Position numbers and translations under genes: made by a program. This document shows, piece by piece, positions 1 through 6,284 of a stretch of 8,054 nucleotides of DNA. Under the pieces are notes generated by a model that ran no database searches, was not told the DNA's origin, and worked only from the letters and a program-made list of their open reading frames with translations. This DNA comes from Bacteroidales bacterium (GTDB taxonomy: Bacteria > Bacteroidota > Bacteroidia > Bacteroidales > F082): NCBI GenBank assembly GCA_020853175.1, contig JADYZK010000141.1, positions 1 to 8,054 of the forward strand, in the 5' to 3' direction. Numbering within the stretch: position 1 is the first letter of the stretch; every line of letters begins with the position of its first letter.

Positions 1-583
1 TGGAGATGGCTTCACTGTCTTTGAGCCTTCCGGCGGCAGTAGCCAACCCGTCGCCAATAGCGGTTCCGTCTTCAATCATGCCACTTTTAATGTCCTTTAG
101 CAGGTTGAGCAAAACACCATGGTCGGTAGTCAATGGAACCTGGGTAAAGGTTTCGCCGCTAAAAATAACCAGGCCGATGCGGTCGTTGGCCCTTCCTTTA
201 ATAAACTCTTCGGCCACAGCTTTGGAAGCTTCTAAGCGGTCGGGCGTAAGGTCGCGGGCCAGCATACTTCCCGAAACGTCCAAAGAAAGTACGATGTCAA
301 TGCCCTCAACCGTTACGTTTTGTCCTTTTGAGCTGGTTTGTGGGCGAGCCAAGGCTACCACCAAGAGCCCGAGTGCTATAATCCGTAATGCGAATAACCC
401 ATGGCGGAATATCACTTTCGGACTGTTTCCAGCCGTTTCAAACATCCGTGCATCTGAAAGCTGAAGGCTGGGATGCTGACGCTTTTCACGAAAGAGATAC
501 CACACCATAAAAAGCGGAATCCCAAGCAGGAGGTACAAATATCCCGGATGGCTAAATGTAATTTGTTGAAAATACTCTGTCAT
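1..583 (-). CDS. batA: BatA, VWA-domain membrane protein (N-terminal part, runs off the left edge)
   Basis: The reading frame is open from an ATG at 583-581 to the window edge, giving 194 residues with no stop, so the C-terminus is missing. It begins with a hydrophobic segment (about residues 13-30), a basic stretch, and a second hydrophobic segment (about 60-79). A von Willebrand A domain follows, starting near residue 93. The MIDAS metal site is visible as DVSGS (D102, S104, S106) and the downstream threonine as EDGTAIG (T174); the third MIDAS aspartate would lie outside the window. The sequences MLARDLTPDRLEASK and GMIEDGTAIGDGL resemble Bacteroidetes BatA more than BatB. Family knowledge: Bat proteins are inner-membrane VWA proteins linked to aerotolerance and stress resistance, working with a MoxR ATPase. 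The start overlaps the previous gene's stop as ATGA, so translational coupling is likely. batB and further bat genes are expected beyond the edge, but this cannot be seen. Confidence 0.92.
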   Translation of the reverse strand, partial: MTEYFQQITFSHPGYLYLLLGIPLFMVWYLFREKRQHPSLQLSDARMFETAGNSPKVIFRHGLFALRIIALGLLVVALARPQTSSKGQNVTVEGIDIVLSLDVSGSMLARDLTPDRLEASKAVAEEFIKGRANDRIGLVIFSGETFTQVPLTTDHGVLLNLLKDIKSGMIEDGTAIGDGLATAAGRLKDSEAIS

Positions 584-1566
584 ACGGTAGTCTCCTTTTC
601 GCTGATTAAGGTATCTTTTACAATGGCTACAGCATAACTTTCGTTGACAAAATCAACAAGATGATTCAAACTCATATCGTTTTCCATTCCTGTGGGCTGT
701 GCTTTGGCAAATTTAACAAGATCGGAAAGTTCGAGTGAAAGTTCGAGTTTTCGTAAGGCATTTTCGTTGATGCCTGTATGTTTAAGACCGGATAGAATTT
801 CGTAAGTGGTCATTTCGACGGCATTAACCGGAAATTGAGCCTCGATATACACCCTGATGATGTCAGAAAGGCGGGTGTAGTAGGACTTGAGTTGGCCTTG
901 TTGCCACAGGCGTTCGAGGCGCAACTCTTCCAATTGCTCAATGGCAATGGTGTGTGGCGGAAGGCCGGGTTTTTGAGCCACTGCTGTTGATTGTTCAATG
1001 GGTTTTCTTTTTCTAATGAGCCAAATCAGAACAAAGATCAAGCCTATAAGTGCAAGACCTCCAATGATCCAAGGTAAAATTTCAGCGAAGGTGATAGGAA
1101 CACCTTCAGTTGATTTTATAGGTTTAAAAGCCACAGTGGTGTCAATGGCCACAGGTTGCACGCGCAACATCAGCGGGTTGGATTGCGCCAAATAAAAGTT
1201 GGTGTCGCCCTGAGCAGCAAACTTGATGCTGATTCCCGGAATGTAAGCCCAGCCTGTATCAAAGGAAGTGAGCAAAAATTGTTGGCGCATAATTTTGTTG
1301 CCTTGGATGTCGGGCTGCGATGTTTCGGTAGTACCTTGGCTCACGATTTCGATGGTGCCAATAAGGGTATCGCTAAAAGTGGGCCATTGCACCTGAAAAT
1401 CGGAAGGTACTTTTAAGTTGAGTTCGAGGCCAAACTGCTCGCCGGGGGCGATGGAATCGGTACTCAGGGTGCTGATGGCTTCCACGTTTTGTGCTTGGCT
1501 TGTCTTAAAAGAAAACAGTCCTATCAGTGATAAGCATACAATCCAAAATCTATTTCCTTTCATCAT
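580..1566 (-). CDS. Bat-operon membrane protein, BatD-like/DUF4381-like
   Basis: A 328-residue protein between the DUF58 gene and batA. It opens with a signal peptide: K3/R6, a hydrophobic core at about 8-20, and a probable cleavage after SQA near residue 25. A periplasmic beta-rich region follows (about 27-155), with an opening STDSIAPGEQFGLELNL that resembles the Ig-like repeats of BatD proteins. One transmembrane helix spans about 164-184, closed by the positive-inside RKRK. The cytoplasmic tail (about 186-328) is mostly helical. It contains LWQQGQLKSYYTRLSDIIRVY and EMTTYEIL, a pattern typical of the cytoplasmic parts of DUF4381/BatD-type proteins beside MoxR and VWA genes. No enzyme motif is visible; a scaffold or regulatory role in the MoxR-Bat membrane complex is inferred from position. 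There are two tandem Met codons (1566 and 1563) and either could be the start. The stop overlaps batA by 4 nt. Confidence 0.85.
   Translation of the reverse strand: MMKGNRFWIVCLSLIGLFSFKTSQAQNVEAISTLSTDSIAPGEQFGLELNLKVPSDFQVQWPTFSDTLIGTIEIVSQGTTETSQPDIQGNKIMRQQFLLTSFDTGWAYIPGISIKFAAQGDTNFYLAQSNPLMLRVQPVAIDTTVAFKPIKSTEGVPITFAEILPWIIGGLALIGLIFVLIWLIRKRKPIEQSTAVAQKPGLPPHTIAIEQLEELRLERLWQQGQLKSYYTRLSDIIRVYIEAQFPVNAVEMTTYEILSGLKHTGINENALRKLELSLELSDLVKFAKAQPTGMENDMSLNHLVDFVNESYAVAIVKDTLISEKETTV
592..597 (-). promoter_or_regulatory. Shine-Dalgarno-like AAGGAG before batA
   Basis: On the minus strand AAGGAG lies 8 nt before the batA ATG, inside the last codons (Glu-Lys-Glu) of the upstream gene. It supports the ATG at 583 as the start. 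Such motifs are rare before Bacteroidetes genes and the other starts in this window lack one. It may simply be coding sequence for EKE, so its function is inferred. Confidence 0.4.
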
Positions 1567-1600
1567 TATTTTTCATTGTTTGGTTTTTCAACCTGTACCC

Positions 1601-1625
1601 AAGGGAGTTGTCCCTTTGTTTTTTT
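1601..1625. other. Stem-loop with T-tract in the DUF58/BatD-like spacer
   Basis: AAGGGA (1601-1606), a GTTG loop (1607-1610) and TCCCTT (1611-1616) form a perfect 6-bp stem. On the plus strand a T-rich run follows (1617-1625), giving the layout of an intrinsic terminator facing antisense to the bat operon. In the operon's own direction the hairpin lies 7 nt after the DUF58 stop and no T-tract follows it. There it would be an mRNA stem-loop, possibly affecting stability or relative expression, rather than a terminator. Seen by eye; no folding energy was calculated. Confidence 0.4.
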
Positions 1626-2520
1626 AATTTTTTCCGCGTTTTTTAAAGAGTTTCATCAACGGCTTCACATAATCTTCATCAGTGAAAATGACGGTATTGT
1701 CAACGCCATTTTTTTTAAACGATTGCTCGAGCAGCTCATTCTGCTTGCGCATCCAAAGGGCATGGCGTTTTTGGATATCGGCATTGGAGGTGTCAATCCA
1801 CACTTCTTTTCGGGTTTCGGCATCGGTAAAACGCACCAAGCCAATAGCAGGAAGCTCTGTTTCCCTTTTGTCAACAATGCGCAGAGCAATGAGGTCGTGT
1901 TTGCGTGCTGCAATGCGCAAAGGCTGATTGAAGTCGGTGCTGATAAAGTCGGAGATTAAAAAAGCTGTCGAGCGTTTTTTGATGGCGCTGGTAAGAAAAC
2001 GCAAAGCTTCTGAGATGTCGGTGCTTCGGTGCTGGGGCTCAAAGCTGATCACTTCTCTGATGATACGTAAGATATGAGAGGTTCCTTTTTTGGGCGGAAT
2101 GAATTTTTCGATCTGGTCGCTAAAAAAAATCACACCCACTTTGTCGTTGTTTTGAATGGCGGAAAAAGCCAAAACAGCGGCCAGTTCTGCGGAAAGCATC
2201 TTTTTCAACTGCTTGCCCGAACCAAACTCATTCGACCCCGAAACGTCAATCAGTAGCATGACCGTAAGCTCGCGCTCTTCTTCAAACACCTTCACAAAAG
2301 GATGGTTGAAGCGGGCGGTTACGTTCCAATCAATGGATCGGATGTCGTCGCCGTATTGGTATTCGCGCACCTCGCTAAAGGCCATACCTCTTCCCTTGAA
2401 AGCACTGTGATATTGGCCGGAGAAGATTTGTTGCGACAATCCCCTGGTTTTGATCTCAATTTTCCTTACTTTCTTAAAGATATCTTGTCCCGTTTGCAGG
2501 CTATCAGTGGTTTGCGACAT
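1624..2520 (-). CDS. DUF58 family protein (VWA-like, MoxR partner)
   Basis: A 298-residue protein, about the usual length for soluble DUF58 members. The family core is clear: REYQYGDDIRSIDWNVTAR at residues 52-70, with the hallmark D-D-x-R-x-I-D-W. This is followed by a VWA-like fold with a MIDAS-type DVSGS (D92, S94, S96), a Thr-Asp pair at 167-168 and SDF (D191). No signal peptide or membrane segment is visible, so it is probably cytoplasmic. Family knowledge: DUF58 genes sit almost always directly after a moxR gene and are thought to be partners or substrates of that ATPase; the biochemical activity is not established. The ATG lies 2 nt after the moxR stop, so the two are very likely co-transcribed and perhaps translationally coupled. 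The C-terminus ends in a lysine/arginine-rich helix (FKKRGKN). Confidence 0.92.
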   Translation of the reverse strand: MSQTTDSLQTGQDIFKKVRKIEIKTRGLSQQIFSGQYHSAFKGRGMAFSEVREYQYGDDIRSIDWNVTARFNHPFVKVFEEERELTVMLLIDVSGSNEFGSGKQLKKMLSAELAAVLAFSAIQNNDKVGVIFFSDQIEKFIPPKKGTSHILRIIREVISFEPQHRSTDISEALRFLTSAIKKRSTAFLISDFISTDFNQPLRIAARKHDLIALRIVDKRETELPAIGLVRFTDAETRKEVWIDTSNADIQKRHALWMRKQNELLEQSFKKNGVDNTVIFTDEDYVKPLMKLFKKRGKN

Positions 2521-2522
2521 TT

Positions 2523-3515
2523 TTAAGGCACTTCAATCGTGTTCAAAATTTCGTTGATGATTTCCTCGGTGGTGATGTTTTCGGCTTCGGCTTCGTAGGT
2601 AAGGCCGATACGGTGCCTCAAGACATCGTGTGCAACAGCGCGCACATCTTCGGGAATGACATACCCCCGTTTTTTAATAAAAGCGTAAGCTTTTGAAGCA
2701 AGGGCCAAATTGATGCTCGCACGGGGTGATGCACCATAGGAAATGAGGCTTTCAAAGCGTTTCAGGCGGTATTCGCCCGGAAAACGTGAAGCAAAAACGA
2801 TGTCGGTGATATAATTTTCGATTTTTTCGTCCAAATAAACTTCGCGCACTACGCTTCGGGCTTTAAGAATGTCATCAATTGAAATTAAAGCCATGGTGGT
2901 CCTGATTTCGTTGGTGATGTTTTGACGCAGAATCAGCTTTTCTTCTTCTTTTTTAGGATAAGTGATGACCACCTTGAGCATGAAACGATCTACCTGAGCT
3001 TCGGGAAGGGGATAGGTTCCTTCTTGTTCAATGGGGTTTTGTGTAGCTAGCACAAGAAATGGGTCGGGAAGTTTGAAGGTTTGGTCGCCAATAGTAATTT
3101 GTTTTTCCTGCATGGCTTCCAACAAAGCACTCTGCACCTTGGCGGGAGAGCGATTGATTTCGTCGGCCAAAATGAAGTTGGCAAACACAGGTCCCTTGCG
3201 TACTACAAACTCTTCATTCTTTTGGCTATAAATCAATGTGCCAATTAAGTCGGCAGGTAGCAGGTCGGGTGTAAACTGTATTCTGCTAAAATCGGCTTTT
3301 ATAATTTGAGCCAATGATTTAATAGCCAATGTTTTGGCTAAGCCAGGAACACCCTCAAGAAGGATGTGTCCATTGGAGAGCAAGCCAATGAGTAGGCGCT
3401 CGGTCATCATTTTCTGGCCAACAATCACCTTGTTCATTTCGAGGTTGATCAAGTCAATGAATTGACTTTCACGTTGGATCTTTTCGTTCAGTTCTTTAAT
3501 GTCGGTAACAATCAT
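2523..3515 (-). CDS. MoxR family AAA+ ATPase
   Basis: A 330-residue protein, normal for the family. AAA+ motifs appear in order: Walker A GVPGLAKT (55-62), Walker B FILADEINR (114-122, with D118 and E119), ALLEAMQE (130-137), sensor 1 ATQNP (157-161), the QVDRF arginine-finger region (R177), and sensor 2 in GASPRA (R265). Nothing essential appears to be missing. Family knowledge: MoxR ATPases act as chaperone-like remodellers of VWA-domain proteins, and here two VWA-type proteins (DUF58 and BatA) follow in the same operon. It is the first gene of the minus-strand operon. The start follows a -7 element by 24 nt, and the protein begins MIVTDIKELNEKI, which leads straight into the N-terminal helix. 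The leader is A/T-rich with no Shine-Dalgarno sequence. Confidence 0.96.
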   Translation of the reverse strand: MIVTDIKELNEKIQRESQFIDLINLEMNKVIVGQKMMTERLLIGLLSNGHILLEGVPGLAKTLAIKSLAQIIKADFSRIQFTPDLLPADLIGTLIYSQKNEEFVVRKGPVFANFILADEINRSPAKVQSALLEAMQEKQITIGDQTFKLPDPFLVLATQNPIEQEGTYPLPEAQVDRFMLKVVITYPKKEEEKLILRQNITNEIRTTMALISIDDILKARSVVREVYLDEKIENYITDIVFASRFPGEYRLKRFESLISYGASPRASINLALASKAYAFIKKRGYVIPEDVRAVAHDVLRHRIGLTYEAEAENITTEEIINEILNTIEVP

Positions 3516-3539
3516 GGTGAATCGTGTATTTTAGGCTGG

Positions 3540-3547
3540 CAAAGATA
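3540..3547 (-). promoter_or_regulatory. -7 promoter element for moxR/bat operon
   Basis: The minus strand reads TATCTTTG, an exact match to the Bacteroidetes primary sigma -7 consensus TAnnTTTG, 24 nt before the moxR ATG. A TTTG (complement of 3557-3560) lies upstream, but the 9-nt spacing is too short for a normal -33 box, so I cannot assign a -33 element. The transcript leader would be about 15-20 nt. Confidence 0.6.
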
Positions 3548-3570
3548 GCAAGGCGGCAAAGAGGAGGAGC

Positions 3571-3605
3571 GTTAAAAAAAGTTAAAGCAGTTTAATAGAA
3601 GTTAA
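3571..3605. repeat. Four TTAA motifs at exact 10-bp spacing
   Basis: TTAA begins at 3572, 3582, 3592 and 3602, so all four copies lie on the same face of the helix. Each is preceded by G or GT and three of the four are GTTAA. The array begins 24 bp upstream of the moxR -7 element and lies about 130 bp before lpxD. It could be a curved, A/T-rich upstream activating sequence or a cooperative regulator site; both are inference. Confidence 0.45.
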
Positions 3606-3697
3606 TGAAAATAAGCCTTTTACGATGTAAAACACTTCTTGTCAAGTTGCCAAAAGGATACCTTCAAAGCTGCAATGCAGGGTGTTGAAAATTATAG

Positions 3698-3704
3698 TAA
3701 CTTG
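3698..3704 (+). promoter_or_regulatory. Candidate -7 element for lpxD operon
   Basis: TAACTTG is a one-base-short version of TAnnTTTG and ends 28 nt before the lpxD ATG, a normal distance for this phylum. No well-placed TTG at -33 is visible. It is the best candidate in the divergent region for plus-strand transcription, but weaker than the moxR, lpxC and efp elements. Confidence 0.3.
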
Positions 3705-3732
3705 CAGCACATTTTTTTAAAATTCTCTTATC

Positions 3733-4773
3733 ATGAAATTTTCAGCCGCACAAATAGCTGCCTTACTTTCAGGTACCGTTGAAGGCAATGCCGATGTCAC
3801 CGTTTCAAACGTTTCGCGCATTGAAGAAGGACAGCCAGAAACACTCAGCTTTTTAGCAAATCCAAAATATACACCTTTTATTTATAGCACTTCGAGTTCT
3901 ATCGTAATCGTGAACAATGATTTTGTGGCCGAGCAACCGATTTCAGCTACTTTAATCAGGGTGGCCGATGCTTACAGTGCTTTTGCCAAGCTTTTGGAGC
4001 TTTATCAGCAGTTTCAAACTGATAAAAAAGGGATTTCATCATTGTCATTTGTTGGAAAGGAAAGCGTTTTAGGCAACGAAGTTTATGTGGGCGAATTTGC
4101 AGTTATTCACGAAAAATGCAGCATAGGCGAAAGGGTAAAAATTTATCCGCAAGTTTATTTGGGCGACCAATGTGTGATTGGCGACGATACCATTATTTAT
4201 CCCGGAGCAAAACTGTATGCCGGAACCAAAGTCGGAAAAGGATGTATCATTCATGCGGGCTGTGTGATTGGCAGCGATGGATTTGGTTTTGCTCCGCAAC
4301 AGGACAATCAATACAAAAAGGTACCTCAAACAGGCATCGTAATCATTGAAGATTATGTTGAAATTGGCGCCAACACTACCATTGACAGGGCTACCCTTGG
4401 CGCAACAATCATCAGAAAAGGAGTAAAACTCGACAACCTCATTCAAATCGCGCATAATGTAGAAATAGGTGAAAATACCGTTATAGCAGCCCAAACAGGA
4501 GTAAGTGGTTCCACCAAAATTGGAAGCAACTGTATGTTTGGTGGCCAGGTAGGGCTAGCAGGCCACATCACTATTGCCAATGGCGTAAAACTGGCTGCAC
4601 AGTCAGGCATCGGCTCACCTGTTAGGCAAGACGATGTTATTCTGATGGGTTCACCGGCCATTCCTATCGGAGATTTCAAAAGAGCTTCAGTCCATTTTAA
4701 ACGCTTAGATCAAATGGCAAAAAAAATACAAGAGCTTGAAAATAAGATTAATAGCATTGAAAAGTCAGTTTAA
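3733..4773 (+). CDS. lpxD: LpxD, UDP-3-O-acylglucosamine N-acyltransferase
   Basis: Transfers a 3-hydroxyacyl chain from acyl-ACP to the 2-amino group of UDP-3-O-acyl-glucosamine, the third step of lipid A synthesis in the cytoplasm. At 346 residues it is close to E. coli LpxD. The N-terminal nucleotide-binding domain (about 1-100) carries LSFLANPKY (38-46). Left-handed beta-helix hexapeptide repeats run from about 105 to 310, including GSDGFGFAP (180-188) and [10 protein letters not shown] with the expected catalytic base H241. A C-terminal amphipathic helix (about 322-343) is typical of the trimer-forming and ACP-binding end. The ATG at 3733 gives the usual [12 protein letters not shown] start. 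It is the first gene of the lpx cluster, divergent from the bat operon, with lpxC 61 nt downstream. A 13-nt sequence overlapping its start codon recurs at the lpxC promoter. Confidence 0.96.
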   Translation: MKFSAAQIAALLSGTVEGNADVTVSNVSRIEEGQPETLSFLANPKYTPFIYSTSSSIVIVNNDFVAEQPISATLIRVADAYSAFAKLLELYQQFQTDKKGISSLSFVGKESVLGNEVYVGEFAVIHEKCSIGERVKIYPQVYLGDQCVIGDDTIIYPGAKLYAGTKVGKGCIIHAGCVIGSDGFGFAPQQDNQYKKVPQTGIVIIEDYVEIGANTTIDRATLGATIIRKGVKLDNLIQIAHNVEIGENTVIAAQTGVSGSTKIGSNCMFGGQVGLAGHITIANGVKLAAQSGIGSPVRQDDVILMGSPAIPIGDFKRASVHFKRLDQMAKKIQELENKINSIEKSV

Positions 4774-4795
4774 GGAATCGTATTTGAAAAAGTAC

Positions 4796-4803
4796 TAATT
4801 TTG
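4796..4803 (+). promoter_or_regulatory. -7 promoter element for lpxC
   Basis: TAATTTTG matches TAnnTTTG exactly and ends 31 nt before the lpxC ATG, in the 61-bp lpxD-lpxC gap. A TTTG at 4783-4786 is too close (9 nt) to be its -33 box. It suggests lpxC-fabZ-lpxA can be transcribed separately from lpxD. Confidence 0.5.
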
Positions 4804-4817
4804 CTGAAATTTTCAGC
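4803..4817. promoter_or_regulatory. Operator-like palindrome over the likely lpxC transcription start
   Basis: GCTGAAA-T-TTTCAGC is a perfect 7-bp inverted repeat with a 1-bp centre, starting on the last base of the -7 element. The one-base centre makes an RNA hairpin unlikely and favours a DNA site for a dimeric repressor, though that is inference. Thirteen of its bases recur at 3734-3746 over the lpxD start codon. Confidence 0.4.
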
Positions 4818-4834
4818 TGCCTAAACTGTTATTT

Positions 4835-5770
4835 ATGGGTGATTACCAATGCACAATTAAAAAGTCGGTAAGTGTTGAAGGAACCGGATTACATACCGGC
4901 CAGCATGGCACCATTACTTTTCATCCTGCTCCTGCAGGGCACGGCGTTAAATTCAGACGAGTTGACCAAAAGGATCAGCCCATTATTCCGGCTCTTATTG
5001 ATAATGTTGTTGACACTTCACGTGGAACAACCATAGGTATAAATGGAATTAAGGTCTATACCATTGAACATGTCATGGCCTCCCTCACAGGATTAGGCAT
5101 TGACAACGTACTTATTGATGTGGATGTGGACGAAATGCCTATTCGCGATGGTAGCGCAAAATACTTTGTTGAAGCACTTGAAAAGGCAGGCCTCGAAGTA
5201 CAAGACCAACTGCGCGAATATATCCAAATTGACCATGAGATTGTATTAAAAAATGAAGAAAAAGGTTTCGAGATGCGCATTGTTCCATCCGAGGAATATG
5301 TAATTGACGTTACTATTGATTATAATACAGAGGTGCTCAACGTGCAACATGCCAGCTTGAAACACCTCAGCGATTTTAAAAATGAAATTGCTCCTTGCCG
5401 TACCTTCGTGTTTTTGCATGAGTTGGAGTTTTTACTCAAAAACAACCTTATCAAAGGTGGCGATCTCAGCAATGCCATCGTTTTTGTGAATCGGGCTGTA
5501 AGCCAAGAAGAGCTCGACCGCTTGGCCACATTATTTAACAAACCCAAAGTAAAGGTTAAAGAAGGCATTCTTAATAACCTCGAACTTCATTTTCCCAATG
5601 AACCAGCTCGCCATAAACTATTAGATGTTTTAGGCGATCTAAGCTTACTTGGAAAGCGGATTAAAGGTCGTGTAACCGCATTTAAGCCAGGGCATTATGC
5701 CAACACCGAATTTGCCAGGCTCATCCATAAAAATGCCCACAAAAAGACACACACACAAGCACACACATAA
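4835..5770 (+). CDS. lpxC: LpxC, UDP-3-O-acyl-N-acetylglucosamine deacetylase (stand-alone)
   Basis: Zinc-dependent deacetylase that catalyses the committed step of lipid A synthesis. At 311 residues it matches unfused LpxC. Visible active-site elements: SVEGTGLHTG near the start (13-22), TIEHVMASL with catalytic E78 and zinc ligand H79, MPIRDGSA (101-108), EPARHKLLDVLGDL with zinc ligands H260 and D264, and FKPGH with the catalytic H287. All key residues are present. The tail HKNAHKKTHTQAHT (298-311) is basic and histidine/threonine-rich, encoded partly by an AC-repeat, and looks unlike conserved family sequence. Family knowledge: in many Bacteroidetes LpxC is fused to FabZ. Here TAA at 5768 and a second in-frame TAA at 5774 end the protein, while fabZ starts in the same frame 15 nt later. 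A promoter element and palindrome lie just upstream. Confidence 0.96.
   Translation: MGDYQCTIKKSVSVEGTGLHTGQHGTITFHPAPAGHGVKFRRVDQKDQPIIPALIDNVVDTSRGTTIGINGIKVYTIEHVMASLTGLGIDNVLIDVDVDEMPIRDGSAKYFVEALEKAGLEVQDQLREYIQIDHEIVLKNEEKGFEMRIVPSEEYVIDVTIDYNTEVLNVQHASLKHLSDFKNEIAPCRTFVFLHELEFLLKNNLIKGGDLSNAIVFVNRAVSQEELDRLATLFNKPKVKVKEGILNNLELHFPNEPARHKLLDVLGDLSLLGKRIKGRVTAFKPGHYANTEFARLIHKNAHKKTHTQAHT
5747..5767 (+). repeat. Interrupted AC microsatellite at the lpxC 3' end
   Basis: (AC)5 at 5747-5756, then AAG, then a C-A alternation to 5767 just before the stop codon. It encodes the end of the H/T-rich LpxC tail. Dinucleotide runs can slip in replication, and slippage here would alter the LpxC C-terminus and possibly its stop. 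The run is short, so any real instability is uncertain. Confidence 0.6.
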
Positions 5771-5785
5771 AAATAACTTCACACA

Positions 5786-6259
5786 ATGATGAAAGTACCT
5801 CCTTTCGATCTGCTCAAAGAACCCGTTTACGATGTTCAGCAGATTCAAAAGATTTTGCCGCATCGGCCGCCTTTTTTGCTTATTGACCGCATCTTAGAGC
5901 TAACTGATGACTATATCGTCGGCCTGAAAAATGTAACCATGAATGAGCCCTTTTTTGTGGGTCATTTTCCACAAGAACCTGTTATGCCTGGCGTATTGCA
6001 AATTGAAGCGATGGCACAAACAGGTGGCATTTTTGTTTTAAGTCAAGTGCCTGATCCCGAAAATTATATCACTTATTTTTTAAAAATTGATGAAGCCAAA
6101 TTCAGGCAAAAAGTAGTACCAGGCGACACCATTATTTTTACCCTTGAGCTTACCTCGCCCGTTCGACGCGGAATATGCAATATGCGAGGAGTGGCCTACG
6201 TGGGCAACAAAGTAGTGACAGAAGCAAATCTCATGGCCCAAATAGCCAAAAAACAATAA
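5786..6259 (+). CDS. fabZ: FabZ, 3-hydroxyacyl-ACP dehydratase (stand-alone)
   Basis: Dehydrates 3-hydroxyacyl-ACP in type II fatty acid synthesis, competing with LpxA and LpxD for the same substrate. At 157 residues it is slightly longer than E. coli FabZ because of a roughly 15-residue N-terminal extension. Family motifs: ILPHRPPFLLIDR (23-35) and GHFPQEPVMPGVLQIEAMAQ, with catalytic H60 and E74 of the hot-dog fold. The extension (PPFDLLKEPVYDVQQIQ) resembles the linker before the FabZ domain in fused LpxC-FabZ proteins, suggesting but not proving descent from a fusion. There are two tandem ATG codons (5786 and 5789); the second gives MKVPPF. It is in frame with lpxC 15 nt upstream and is followed by lpxA after 25 nt, so co-transcription is very likely. 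Confidence 0.95.
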   Translation: MMKVPPFDLLKEPVYDVQQIQKILPHRPPFLLIDRILELTDDYIVGLKNVTMNEPFFVGHFPQEPVMPGVLQIEAMAQTGGIFVLSQVPDPENYITYFLKIDEAKFRQKVVPGDTIIFTLELTSPVRRGICNMRGVAYVGNKVVTEANLMAQIAKKQ

Positions 6260-6284
6260 CGAACAATAAAATTATCTCCAAAAG

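Noticed and set aside
6..464. Plus-strand open frame of about 150 codons
   Set aside because: It lies opposite batA, whose minus-strand frame has a clear VWA domain; the plus-strand translation is serine/proline-rich with no recognisable domain.
3561..3570. GAGGAGGAGC on the plus strand, resembling a Shine-Dalgarno sequence
   Set aside because: No start codon or open frame follows at a suitable distance; it is upstream DNA of moxR.
3670..3680. CTGCA-A-TGCAG palindrome before lpxD
   Set aside because: Only 5-bp arms in one copy; too short to call an operator or hairpin without conservation data.
5747..5786. Phase-variable fusion of lpxC and fabZ by AC-repeat slippage
   Set aside because: fabZ is already in the lpxC frame and is separated by stop codons, so a change of repeat number cannot by itself create an in-frame fusion.
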